In this document: positions 50,830 through 59,055 of the stretch, piece by piece
Layout: the number at the start of each line of letters is the position of its first letter
How positions within the stretch are numbered: position 1 is the first letter of the stretch
NCBI RefSeq assembly: GCF_001907195.1
Contig: NZ_LVWA01000003.1
Coordinates: 372,001-436,000 of the forward strand
Direction of reading: 5' to 3'
Source of the DNA: Pontibacter flavimaris
GTDB taxonomy: Bacteria; Bacteroidota; Bacteroidia; Cytophagales; Hymenobacteraceae
Length of the DNA stretch: 64,000 nt
The notes under the pieces: model-generated
What the model saw: the letters and a program-made list of their open reading frames with translations, nothing else
Told to the model about the DNA's origin: nothing
The model's database searches: none
Made by a program: the position numbers and the translations under genes

Positions 50830-51172
50830 GGAAGCGGCGCACCATCTCCAGCTGCGTGCGGGCCACCAGGTCGTTTTTAGAATCGGCATTCAGCACCGTC
50901 AGCATGTAAGCCATCGGCGAGAGGCGCCAGTCCTGCACTACCTCCCCAGCCTGGGAGCGATACACCGGCTTGAAATTCTCGTTTAGGGGCAGGTGCATGC
51001 TGGTGCATACTTCGGTGGCGCGTCTTACGGCCTGGCTCAGCTCGTCCATACTTCCGCAGCCGCGCTGCTGCAGCAGGTCTGAGGCGTAGCAGGTCAACTC
51101 CTGGTCGGCAAGGCTGTCCAGGAAATTCTCGAGTGGGGTATAGGTGCGGGTTTGTTCAATGGTCATTAACAT
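50816..51172 (-). CDS. Unknown protein with a DinD/KilA-N-C-like segment
   Basis: 118 residues, no signal peptide. The N-terminal half is helical (PLENFLDSLADQELTCYASD). The C-terminal stretch DWRLSPMAYMLTVLNADSKN and the following helix recall, by eye, the RYACYLI-QNGD-K-P segment of DNA-damage-inducible protein D and KilA-N-C proteins; the similarity is short and may be chance. It sits 35 bp downstream of the CbpA-like gene on the same strand and overlaps truC tail-to-tail by 14 bp. Confidence 0.6.
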   Translation of the reverse strand: MLMTIEQTRTYTPLENFLDSLADQELTCYASDLLQQRGCGSMDELSQAVRRATEVCTSMHLPLNENFKPVYRSQAGEVVQDWRLSPMAYMLTVLNADSKNDLVARTQLEMVRRFLNNQ

Positions 51173-51207
51173 GGCAAAGTATGGCTAGGTAATTATACGC
51201 TATTAAA

Positions 51208-52137
51208 TCAGGCTGCCTTGGCTTTCCGCAGGTCGCGGAGGCGCTCCAGCAAGTCGCGTTCCTCGGCGCTGAGGCTGGTTGGCAGGGTTACTTCTATTCT
51301 TACGTAAAGATCTCCGTGTTGGCTGGCATGCCCGTAGCGCGGCATGCCCTTGCCCCGCAGCCGCAGCGTTTTGCCGTTTTGGGTTCCCGCCGGGATCTTC
51401 AGCTTCAAAGCGCCGCTCATGGTGTTGACCTGGGCCTCGCCGCCAAGTATGGCCGTATACATATCCACCGGCAAGGTGGTGGTCAGGTCATCACCGTTGC
51501 GCTCGTAGCGCTGGTCGGGAAGCACCTGCACGTTAATGTACAGGTCGCCGGGCTCCCCTCCCGCCGGACCGGGTGCCCCCTTCCCCTTGATGCGCAGCAC
51601 CTGCCCATCGGCCACGCCGGGCTTGGTGGTTATGCGGAGCTGCTGCTCGTTCACGTTCAGCAGACGGCTGGTGCCTGTGTAAGCCTCCTGCAGCGTAATC
51701 TCCATGTTGGCCTGGTAATCCTGCCCTTTGCGGGCACGCTGCTGGCCTCCAAAGCCGCCACGCGCACCGCCGCCGAAGAACTGCTCAAAGAAATCGGAGA
51801 AGCCGCCGCCTCCACCGCCACCGCCTCCGAACATGTCGCTGAAGTCGCCGCCCTGGAAGCCGCCGCCGGGACGCCCACCATATTGCTGGCCACCTGGCCC
51901 ACCCTGCTGAAACTGCCGCCAATTGGACCCCAACTGGTCGTACTGCTTCCGCTTCTCTTCATCCCCCAGCACCTCATACGCCTCACTGATGTCCTTGAAA
52001 CGCTCCTCTGCCTGCGGGTTGTCCTTGTTTTTGTCAGGGTGAAACTTCTTGGCCAGCGCACGGTAGGCTTTCTTTATTTCCGCCTGCGACGCGCTTTTCT
52101 GTACGCCCAGCATTTTATAGTAGTCCTTGTACTCCAT
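51208..52137 (-). CDS. cbpA: CbpA-like DnaJ co-chaperone (no zinc finger)
   Basis: 309 residues. The J-domain spans 1-70 with His33-Pro34-Asp35. A Gly/Phe-rich linker (75-130) includes a run of Gly. Two C-terminal substrate-binding beta domains follow ([38 protein letters not shown]). The CxxCxGxG zinc repeats of DnaJ are absent, so it is CbpA-type. It stimulates DnaK ATPase. No CbpM-like modulator is recognised next to it; the 118-residue neighbour holds that position instead. Confidence 0.92.
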   Translation of the reverse strand: MEYKDYYKMLGVQKSASQAEIKKAYRALAKKFHPDKNKDNPQAEERFKDISEAYEVLGDEEKRKQYDQLGSNWRQFQQGGPGGQQYGGRPGGGFQGGDFSDMFGGGGGGGGGFSDFFEQFFGGGARGGFGGQQRARKGQDYQANMEITLQEAYTGTSRLLNVNEQQLRITTKPGVADGQVLRIKGKGAPGPAGGEPGDLYINVQVLPDQRYERNGDDLTTTLPVDMYTAILGGEAQVNTMSGALKLKIPAGTQNGKTLRLRGKGMPRYGHASQHGDLYVRIEVTLPTSLSAEERDLLERLRDLRKAKAA

Positions 52138-52342
52138 ATTGCTTTACAATTTCTATATCACACATCTGCTTTGCTGCAGGTAGTTCTCCTATACTTTGAA
52201 CGGCGACAAAGTATGAACAAATGCAGGAGAAGCCTTGATAAGCTGATGCAAAAACACTAATCGCGTAGCACCCTGCTCATTCCATTCATACTTAAAACGT
52301 TATACCTGAAAACGCAGTAAAGGGGTGCAAACACACGCTAGA

Positions 52343-53431
52343 ATGAACAACAGAATCCAAGTTGATATATTAGAAAAGCTGATCCACCAAACAAACAGAA
52401 TCGTTTTTTCTTTTGATGTAGAGGCTGGCGCCATCACCTTCCTGAACAAGGCATTCAGCTACATCTGGCGGCGTACCCCGGAGAGTGTGTACAGCAATCC
52501 GGCTATTGTCCTCAACTCGGTTCACCCCGAGGATCAGGAGTTCCTGGTGAATGAGTTTCACGAACTGCTGCAGGGAATCATCAAAAACAGCCTTGATTTC
52601 AGGATTATACTTCCGGACAGATCTGTAAAGTGGCTACAGTTGTTCCCTGAGCTGTTGGTGGCTGGGGATGGGAAAAGACACATAGCGGGCTTTCTGGATG
52701 ACATAACATTATCCCAGGAGAACTCAGGAACGCTGGAGAAGTACGCGGCCAAGAAAAACTCGGTTCTGGAGATCCTGTCGCACGACCTGGCGGGCCCGCT
52801 GGCTAACATACAGGCCCTTGCCGACGTGCTCGCGGAGAGTACAGGCAGGTATGGCAATGCCGAGGTGAGCAAGGTGATCCGCATCATCCGGGAGAGCAGC
52901 GAGCGAAGCGTGCGCCTGATCCGTGAGTTCGTGCAGCAGGAGTTCCTGGAGTCTTCCCATGCCGGGCTGCAAAGGAGAAGGGTGAACCTCGTTTCCAAGA
53001 TAGAAAACATCATTGAGCAGTACAAGGAGGGAGAGGACCACATCCAGAAGGACATCCGGTTCACCTACTCTGGCACCAGTTTTTATGCCTTTATAGACGA
53101 GAACAAGTTTATGCAGGTCATCAACAACCTGTTCTCCAACGCCATCAAATTTACGCCCGACAACGGCGTGATCGAGATTAATCTCCGCGATGAAAAAGAC
53201 ACGATACTGGTAACTGTGAAGGATAACGGCATCGGTATACCCAAGCACTTCCACGCCGAGCTGTTCGACAAGTTTACCATGGCTCGCCGCGAAGGGCTCC
53301 GCGGGGAGCCATCCACGGGCCTGGGCATGTCCATTATCAAAACGATCGTGGAGTGGCACAACGGCCGCATCTGGTTTGAGAGCAAGGAAAACGTGGGCAC
53401 AACTTTCTTCATCGAGCTGCCCAAGGACTAA
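52343..53431 (+). CDS. PAS-domain sensor histidine kinase, soluble
   Basis: 362 residues from ATG 52343; a GTG at 52325 would add six. Residues 5-125 form a PAS domain (VFSFDVEAGAITFLNKAFSY, VHPEDQEFL). The HisKA region carries His in EILSHDLAGPLANIQALADV, and the ATPase has N-box VINNLFSNAIKFTP, G1 VKDNGIGIP and G2 GLGMSIIKTIVEWHNG. There are no membrane helices, so it senses a cytoplasmic signal. No response regulator is adjacent. Confidence 0.9.
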   Translation: MNNRIQVDILEKLIHQTNRIVFSFDVEAGAITFLNKAFSYIWRRTPESVYSNPAIVLNSVHPEDQEFLVNEFHELLQGIIKNSLDFRIILPDRSVKWLQLFPELLVAGDGKRHIAGFLDDITLSQENSGTLEKYAAKKNSVLEILSHDLAGPLANIQALADVLAESTGRYGNAEVSKVIRIIRESSERSVRLIREFVQQEFLESSHAGLQRRRVNLVSKIENIIEQYKEGEDHIQKDIRFTYSGTSFYAFIDENKFMQVINNLFSNAIKFTPDNGVIEINLRDEKDTILVTVKDNGIGIPKHFHAELFDKFTMARREGLRGEPSTGLGMSIIKTIVEWHNGRIWFESKENVGTTFFIELPKD

Positions 53432-53513
53432 ACCGACACTATCCGAGTTGGGTTATACTTGCATCAGCCTCTGCACCCGCCTGCCATTTTATACTTTGCA
53501 ATAAAGTATGGGC

Positions 53514-53544
53514 AAAAAAAGAAGCACCACTTGCGTGGTGCTTC
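53514..53544 (-). terminator. Terminator of the YqaE-fusion gene
   Basis: GAAGCACCAC pairs with GTGGTGCTTC (10 bp) around TTGC. On the minus strand it is followed by seven T (53514-53520), so it ends the minus-strand gene stopping at 53570. On the plus strand the T run is poor. Confidence 0.8.
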
Positions 53545-53569
53545 TCCTGTTTATAGTCCTTCTTGTGCG

Positions 53570-54199
53570 CTAGATCGTGTCGGTTACTACCAGTAAGGCG
53601 TGGATGACACCCGGCAGGAAGAACAGCAGCGTCAGGATAATGTTGATCCAGAACGAGGTGCCGATGCCGTCGTGCAGGAACACGGCCAGCGGCGGAAGTA
53701 TGATGGCAAGTATGATCTCCACCACCGAGGTGCGAGATCCGCCCTGGCGCATCATCTCCTTCATTTCCATCTTCAGTTCCTTTTTCTCGGCCTTGGTCAT
53801 TTCGGCCAGTCGCTCTTTGGCCATGGCCAGGGCCTCGGCCTCTCCCACGGTCATCTCGCGCGGTTCCAGCTTCACCTCTTCCTTCACGGCAGGGGTCTCC
53901 ACCACGGCCGCCGACTTGCGCGGGGCTACCGCAGGGGCAGCTTTGGTGGTCGCCTCAAACACGGGTTCAGGCGCGGCGGCTTCTTTCTCTTCATTTGCGG
54001 CCAGGGCAATCTCAGCAACAGTTGGCGTCAGGTCCTCCACCGCTGCCACTTCCGGCGCCGGGGCTGGTTTCTCTTTCACCGTGTTGTAGGCCTCAGGTTT
54101 GCTTGGAGAAAACTTATAGTATTCTGCTGAGCTACAGGAAAACAGGAATTGCCCTAATGCCAGTACCACAACCAAGTGAAGTAAATTCTTAATTCTCAT
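53570..54199 (-). CDS. Lipoprotein fused to a YqaE/Pmp3 membrane domain
   Basis: 209 residues from ATG 54199. A lipoprotein-like signal ends GQFLFSC, then an Ala/Pro/Glu-rich linker of about 80 residues, a charged helical segment (AMAKERLAEMTKAEKKELKM) and a C-terminal YqaE/Pmp3 domain with two membrane helices (VVEIILAIILPPLAVFLHDG, FWINIILTLLFFLPGVIHAL). Stand-alone Pmp3 proteins have about 55 residues and affect membrane potential. The N-terminal lipid anchor and long spacer suggest a protein bridging from membrane to membrane or to the wall; this is inference. Confidence 0.8.
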   Translation of the reverse strand: MRIKNLLHLVVVLALGQFLFSCSSAEYYKFSPSKPEAYNTVKEKPAPAPEVAAVEDLTPTVAEIALAANEEKEAAAPEPVFEATTKAAPAVAPRKSAAVVETPAVKEEVKLEPREMTVGEAEALAMAKERLAEMTKAEKKELKMEMKEMMRQGGSRTSVVEIILAIILPPLAVFLHDGIGTSFWINIILTLLFFLPGVIHALLVVTDTI

Positions 54200-54343
54200 A
54201 GTCTTACTTTTAAAGTTAACGATTCGTGTCAAAAAACTTCTCGTGCAGGAGCATGCACGGGTTGTTTTTAATTTGAATACTACAAATGAAGATATTTTGT
54301 TTTCCTAATACAATAATTTACATACTCCCGCATTAAATTTATC

Positions 54344-55036
54344 CTATACAAGTATACTTTTCAGGCTGCGCCTGATGACTTGCTGCACCTGTTCCCACTG
54401 CCTGCCGCCCTGCTCCGGAAACTTCTGATTCACCTCCAGTTCTATGCCTGCGTACTGCTCCTCCGTGAATTTGCGGCGCAGGTACGTCGGGAAACCATCG
54501 GCAATGCCAAGGTACGGATAGTTGAAACGCACCACAAGCTCCGGCCTCTGCTCCTTCAGCGCCTTTTTCCAGGCGCGGCAAAATTCGCGCTCGCGCTGGC
54601 GCCTGGGGTCGTAAAGCAACCCGATGTCCGCCTGCCGCTCCTCCCCGTTCAGCACCGGTGTAAAGCTGTGCACCGAGATGTGCAGTACCTGGTGCCCCAC
54701 CATCGTGAGGTCGTAGATCAGTTCCTCCACCCGCTCGCGGTAAGGCTGGTAGTGCTCCTTCAGAATAAGCTCCTTCTCTTTTTCCGGCAGGTACCGGCTG
54801 ATGTCGGAGAAAAGGCTTTTGTGGTGCAGGGAGCGGTTAAGCTCCACCAGCAGCCGCGATGTGGTCGAGTAAAATGTTTTATCGGCTAAATCTTTAAGTT
54901 CTTTGAAGAGCTCCAGCGCGCCTTTGTCGAAACCTCTGTGCGATTGCAGGAGCTCCTGCTCTGTGGTAAAAAGGCCTGCGTAAGCCATTGGAATTTCGTT
55001 GCCGCCGTGCTCGCAGGTAATTAAAATTTTCAACAT
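54344..55036 (-). CDS. N-formylglutamate amidohydrolase-like hydrolase
   Basis: 230 residues. FGase-fold motifs ITCEHGGNEIP at the N-terminus, FDKGALELFKEL, RLLVELNRSLHH, and VLHISVHSFTPVLNG with metal-binding His and Glu. The family hydrolyses N-acyl or N-formyl amide bonds of glutamate and aspartate derivatives. Last gene of a four-gene unit; its start overlaps the end of the GCS2 ligase gene by 7 bp. No histidine-degradation genes are near, so ordinary hut function is unlikely; trimming or hydrolysis in an amidoligase pathway is inferred. Confidence 0.85.
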   Translation of the reverse strand: MLKILITCEHGGNEIPMAYAGLFTTEQELLQSHRGFDKGALELFKELKDLADKTFYSTTSRLLVELNRSLHHKSLFSDISRYLPEKEKELILKEHYQPYRERVEELIYDLTMVGHQVLHISVHSFTPVLNGEERQADIGLLYDPRRQREREFCRAWKKALKEQRPELVVRFNYPYLGIADGFPTYLRRKFTEEQYAGIELEVNQKFPEQGGRQWEQVQQVIRRSLKSILV

Positions 55037-56304
55037 GGTGTATCAGGTAAAAAAACGCTCCCTTTCTGCAGGCACACCGCTAACTGCCGGTATACCTCCC
55101 GGATCTTCTCTTCCGAAGGCGTATCGCCTAAGGCCTCGATAATTCGCTTGGAAAGGTTGCCACGGGAAACAATAACATGTAGGGCATTGGCCAGCTCCGG
55201 CTGGTCGTCCAGGGAAAGCACCTCCTGCACCAGGTGCTTCCAGAGTTCCCCAACGGTGCAGCTTTCCCCGAAATCGAACCCGAAAAGCTGGGCGTAAGCA
55301 AGGTCTGTAAGTATGGCCTCCTGCCCCTTGGCAATCACCTCTAACAGTATGGCTGAGAGGCGGTCTTCGTGCCAGGCTTTCAGATCGTGCAGGGGCACCC
55401 AGCGCTCGGCTATCAGCGCCTGCAGCACCGTCACCACCGCCTGCAGCACCGCCATATCGGCCACCGGGCATTCCTGTATGTCCAACAAGCGAATCTCAAT
55501 GGTGTTGCGCCCGAAGCGGGCAATGGCGCCGCGCGAGTTGAGGAACTCCTCCTGCAGCGTGCCCTCCGGGTCGTACGGGGCCACCTCATGGTACATGGGC
55601 TGCAGCACCTGCTCCTCATAGTCAGCCTCGTTAAAGACAGCCTCCGGAATCACCTTGCCGGCTATACTTGGCAGCTTTTGCTGGTTCTGCCGGTATACTT
55701 CCAGTCGCGAATCTGCTAAGCCAGTTACCGCTCCGTCTAGAATGGGCGTGGAGGCGCTGAGCGCCGGCATGATGGGCAAGAGCACCCGGATAGCGGCATG
55801 CAGCTTCTCAAACTCGGCATCATCGTAAAACGGCAGGTTCAGGTGCGTACTCTGCAGGTTGGCCCAGCCATGCCCGCGGCAATCGAAGATGCGATTATAG
55901 GCCTCGTACACGGCGTTGTGCTCGTGCGGCCACAGTTTGGTGTCGGTGTAGGGATTCATGAGCGGGTGCGCGCCGGTGGGCAGCAGCATGGCGTCATACT
56001 TTGCCAGCATCCGGTTTATCTTCTGCACGTGCGCCTGAAACTTCTCCTGCAGCTGCATCAGACTTTTCACAGGCCCCTGCGTCTTCAGCTCCACCACGTG
56101 CAGCACCAGTTCGTTGCTCCAGGCTATGTCGCCGAACTCCACATCCGACAGGTACGCCCCCACCTCGTCGTAAATGAGCTTGTCGGTAATGGGCAGCACC
56201 TGCAGGCTGCCCTGCTGCACGATCATGTACTCCAGCTCCACCCCGAATCCCTCGAACAGGTGCAGTGTCTTTTTGGTGCTATCCCTCGGTTCTGCCGTTT
56301 CCAT
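55030..56304 (-). CDS. GCS2-family carboxylate-amine ligase (glutamate-cysteine-ligase-like)
   Basis: 424 residues, glutamine-synthetase fold. FGVELEYMIV near the start is the GCS2 metal-binding strand (E-x-E). HVVELKTQGPVKSL, MLLPTGAHPLMNP, WANLQSTHLNLPF and RNTIEIRLLDIQECP are further core segments. The family joins the gamma-carboxylate of Glu (or a similar acid) to an amine such as Cys. No glutathione synthetase gshB is present; instead a RimK-type ligase gene overlaps it by 26 bp. The true acceptor is unknown. Confidence 0.85.
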   Translation of the reverse strand: METAEPRDSTKKTLHLFEGFGVELEYMIVQQGSLQVLPITDKLIYDEVGAYLSDVEFGDIAWSNELVLHVVELKTQGPVKSLMQLQEKFQAHVQKINRMLAKYDAMLLPTGAHPLMNPYTDTKLWPHEHNAVYEAYNRIFDCRGHGWANLQSTHLNLPFYDDAEFEKLHAAIRVLLPIMPALSASTPILDGAVTGLADSRLEVYRQNQQKLPSIAGKVIPEAVFNEADYEEQVLQPMYHEVAPYDPEGTLQEEFLNSRGAIARFGRNTIEIRLLDIQECPVADMAVLQAVVTVLQALIAERWVPLHDLKAWHEDRLSAILLEVIAKGQEAILTDLAYAQLFGFDFGESCTVGELWKHLVQEVLSLDDQPELANALHVIVSRGNLSKRIIEALGDTPSEEKIREVYRQLAVCLQKGSVFLPDTPC

Positions 56305-57754
56305 TTTTATGGTTGTCTATGCGTTGTTTTATGGATTTGATGATGGACGTGTAAAGCTCCTTTTTCAGGATCTTGTCCTCTACTCCGGCATCTATACTTG
56401 GGTTGTCGTTCACCTCAATCACGTATGCTTTGCCGTCTATCTCCTTCACATCCACACCATATAGGCCGTTGCCGATGAGGTTGGCCGCTTTCAGGGCCGT
56501 GTGCAGCACATGAAACGGTACCTGCTCAAAGGGGATCACCTCGCCATCGCCCTCCTCGTCCTGCTTCTTGCCGTTCCAGTTGTAGATCTGCCAGTGCCCT
56601 TTGGCCATGTAGTACTTGCAGGCATAAAGCGGCTGCTTATCCAGCACCCCGATGCGCCAGTCGAAGTCCGTGGGCGTGTATTCCTGCCCGATGATCAGCT
56701 CCGAGGTCTCCAGCATCTTGTCCAGTTCCTCCTTCAGCTCCTCTTTATTCTTAGCCTTTACCACGCCCTGCGAGAAGGAACTGTCGGGCAGCTTGAGCAC
56801 ACAGGGCAGCCCCAGCTCCTTTTCCACCAGCTTGCGGTTGTCCTTGTGTATGATCATGGTTTTGGGGATAGGCACTTTCGCCTTCGCCAGCAGCTCGGCC
56901 AGGTATACTTTGTTCGTGCACCGAAGTATGGACACCGGGTCATCGATCACCACCAGCCCGTCGGCAAAGGCTTTGCGGGCAAAGCGGTAGGTATGGTGGT
57001 TCACGGAGGTGGTTTCCCGGATAAAAAGCGCGTCGAACTCCGGCAGCCGGCGGTAGTCATCCTTGGTGATCAGCTCGGTGTAAAAGCCCATACTTTCGGC
57101 GGCGTCCACAAAATGCTGGATGGCCCGCTCGTTGGATGGCGGCGCTTTTTCCTGCGGATCTATCAGTATGGCCAAATCGTAGGCCTTGCGGTTGATGCGG
57201 GCACCGGAGAAACGCTGGCGCGCGAAGTATGATTTAGCGAAGCTCTTGAGGTATTTGCGATGCTCTTCCTGCACCTCATTTATCGGCACCTGCGAGATGC
57301 TCTGCAGCACCCAGTTATCTTTGTGCACAAACTGCGCCCGCAGCAGCGGCGCCTGGAAGTGGTCGTGGAGGGCCTTGCACAGCTTTTCATACTTGTGGGC
57401 CAGGTTCTGGCCAAAGTAGATGCTCAGGGTGAAGCTCGTCGATTTGAGGCCGGAGAGGCTTTTCTGGATCAGGTCCTCCATCTCCACGGTGATGGCGCGC
57501 ACAATGGTCGGGCTCTTGAGGTCCTGCATGGTGGTAACGCTCGGTATGGGCTTGTGGCCCCGGGCCTCGGCCAGCAGCGACACGTAGTAGCCTGCGCTCT
57601 GGTAGCGGTGCGAGCGGCACAGGTTAAAGATGCGTGCGCTGCGGATATCGGTGTAAGTGGGGCTGGTAAGGTATGTTTGGGCGTCGACTACCTCTGTATC
57701 TTCTATCGCCTCTTCCCAGTCTTTGGGATAGTCCACAATAATTATTTTACGCAT
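56279..57754 (-). CDS. RimK-type ATP-grasp ligase with RLAN N-terminal domain
   Basis: 491 residues, much longer than E. coli RimK (about 300). The first ~220 residues (MRKIIIVDYPKDWEE, YVSLLAEARGHKPIPSVTTM, KYLKSFAKSYFARQRFSG) match what I recall as the RimK-like ATP-grasp N-terminal (RLAN) domain. The ATP-grasp core is at about 290-480: LPCVLKLPDSSFSQGVVKA, IIGQEYTPTDFDWRIGVLD, and metal site YVIEVNDNPSIDAGVED. It forms amide bonds between a carboxylate and an amine via acyl phosphate. The gene is flanked by and overlapping cluster partners. Confidence 0.88.
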   Translation of the reverse strand: MRKIIIVDYPKDWEEAIEDTEVVDAQTYLTSPTYTDIRSARIFNLCRSHRYQSAGYYVSLLAEARGHKPIPSVTTMQDLKSPTIVRAITVEMEDLIQKSLSGLKSTSFTLSIYFGQNLAHKYEKLCKALHDHFQAPLLRAQFVHKDNWVLQSISQVPINEVQEEHRKYLKSFAKSYFARQRFSGARINRKAYDLAILIDPQEKAPPSNERAIQHFVDAAESMGFYTELITKDDYRRLPEFDALFIRETTSVNHHTYRFARKAFADGLVVIDDPVSILRCTNKVYLAELLAKAKVPIPKTMIIHKDNRKLVEKELGLPCVLKLPDSSFSQGVVKAKNKEELKEELDKMLETSELIIGQEYTPTDFDWRIGVLDKQPLYACKYYMAKGHWQIYNWNGKKQDEEGDGEVIPFEQVPFHVLHTALKAANLIGNGLYGVDVKEIDGKAYVIEVNDNPSIDAGVEDKILKKELYTSIIKSIKQRIDNHKNGNGRTEG

Positions 57755-57757
57755 GAT

Positions 57758-58480
57758 TTAATCTTCGAGCGGTTCATAGTGTGCAGGCAGTATGGCCAGC
57801 AGGTTAGCATCATAGGTGGCCATTCCCAGCATGATGGAATTGACCAGATGGGTGCCTTTCACTTCGTAATAGTTTTCTCCAAAGTAGGGGTTCTCGCGGT
57901 AAGGATCGGCCACCACGATGCTTTTCTGGTCCTCCCCAAAGCCACACAGCACCACAAAATGTCCCAGGGGATAGCCACGCACGTCGTCGTACACCGAGTT
58001 GCCGTGATCGTCTTCCATTTCGCGGGCACTTTGGTAGAGGTAGGTGGCGCTCAGGCCGGTCAGAAGCGGGATATCCGCATCGAAGTACTTCTTAAGCAGT
58101 TGCTTGTTCAGGTCGCGGCAGCGCAGCTCGCCACCCAGGCGCAGAAACTCAATGTAGGCGTGCGTGGCACGGTGCAGCTTGGCCCCCTTTTTATACTTGA
58201 GCTGTTCCTCCAGCTTCAGAATGATCTCCTCATTGCTCATCCCGATCCAGGTAGGATCGAAAACGAACATGTTGTACGTATAAATGCGGGCCCGGTAACC
58301 CCGCTTCAAGGCATGGCAGGCCAGCAGTACCTCCAGCGTGCCGCCCTCGTCTAAGGACGGAACTTCTTTGATGACATCGGCCAGGGAGATGGGATCTTTA
58401 AAGTAACGGTACACGGCATGCAGGCTGGTGGGGCCGCAGGTGGAGTCGTCGGGCTGCGTGTGGATTTTTATCGGGATCAC
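57758..58480 (-). CDS. C39-like papain-fold cysteine peptidase, cytoplasmic
   Basis: 240 residues without signal peptide. The catalytic triad is visible: Cys15 in QPDDSTCGPTSLHAVYRYF, His174 in YPLGHFVVLCGF and Asp192 in VVADPYRE. C39 peptidases normally cleave double-Gly leader peptides within ABC exporters, but this one is free-standing and soluble. First gene of the four-gene unit, three bases before the RimK-type gene. Within an amidoligase cluster it may process a peptide substrate, or act in reverse as a transferase (inference). Confidence 0.85.
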   Translation of the reverse strand: MIPIKIHTQPDDSTCGPTSLHAVYRYFKDPISLADVIKEVPSLDEGGTLEVLLACHALKRGYRARIYTYNMFVFDPTWIGMSNEEIILKLEEQLKYKKGAKLHRATHAYIEFLRLGGELRCRDLNKQLLKKYFDADIPLLTGLSATYLYQSAREMEDDHGNSVYDDVRGYPLGHFVVLCGFGEDQKSIVVADPYRENPYFGENYYEVKGTHLVNSIMLGMATYDANLLAILPAHYEPLED

Positions 58481-58790
58481 TTAAAGTTCTGGCTTAAAAT
58501 GGCACAACAATGTGTCTTTTATACGCTGCAGCAACTATAAGTTTTTGAATATATTAAAGATAATACGTGTCAAAGCCAAGGTGGCCTAAGTCATAAAATT
58601 GGCGTTGCCCGATGGATGACCTGTATCAAGGTGAAAATGAGTCTGATACTATGAGTTGGAGCTTCAGAATAGGCAACCGCAACGGTATGGCCCTGGCCCT
58701 GTGGGCTGTTTTCCTGATGATTATGGTTACCAATTAGTTCGTGAACTACAGCATGACCAAGGTAAGCGTACGCGCTCAGCCAGCTGCAGG

Positions 58791-59006
58791 ATGAAATTAA
58801 AGGAGCTGTATGAAGACGCTGAGCGGCAGATAAAATCGCTCAAAGTGCTCTCTTACCTGGTGATTGCCATGGCGGTTATACTTTCCCTGCTGGTGGGCAT
58901 GCTATGGCAGCCCTCTATATCAAGCCGCAGAACCATCACCTCAATCAAGGCTTCGCTTTTAACTTTAACAGCCTGTTACTTAAGTTTATATAATCAAAGC
59001 CGTTAA
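58791..59006 (+). CDS. Possible small membrane protein or gene remnant
   Basis: 71 residues: a charged N-terminal helix (MKLKELYEDAERQIKSLKVL), one transmembrane helix (SYLVIAMAVILSLLVGML) and a less convincing tail that runs into the inverted repeat before argH. The start looks natural, but the tail reads like non-coding sequence, suggesting truncation. No family recognised. Confidence 0.3.
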   Translation: MKLKELYEDAERQIKSLKVLSYLVIAMAVILSLLVGMLWQPSISSRRTITSIKASLLTLTACYLSLYNQSR

Positions 59007-59045
59007 GTATAAATTCAGGTAAGTATACTTAACGGCTTTGATTAT
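58990..59045 (-). terminator. 22-bp perfect inverted repeat ending the arginine operon
   Basis: Arms 58990-59011 and 59024-59045 are exact complements with a 12-base loop. It starts 11 bp beyond the argH stop on the minus strand, so it likely terminates the arg operon, although the following T run is weak. The inner end of each arm is AAGTATA/TATACTT. Confidence 0.7.
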
Positions 59046-59055
59046 GAGAATTGGG

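Larger units (their letters stand above)
58481..59055. other. Intergenic region with remnants of small membrane ORFs
   Basis: A 575-bp gap between the C39-like gene and argH. It contains a 28-codon frame at 58651-58737 (MSWSFRIGNRNGMALALWAV..., ending in TAG) and a 71-codon frame at 58791-59006, each with one hydrophobic helix. A 22-bp inverted repeat closes the gap at the argH side. It could be the decayed remains of one membrane-protein gene or two genuine small peptides. Confidence 0.4.

Noticed and set aside
57260..58354. 364-codon plus-strand frame opposite the RimK/C39 genes
   Set aside because: Antisense to two well-supported genes with catalytic motifs; its composition is low-complexity and shows no family feature.
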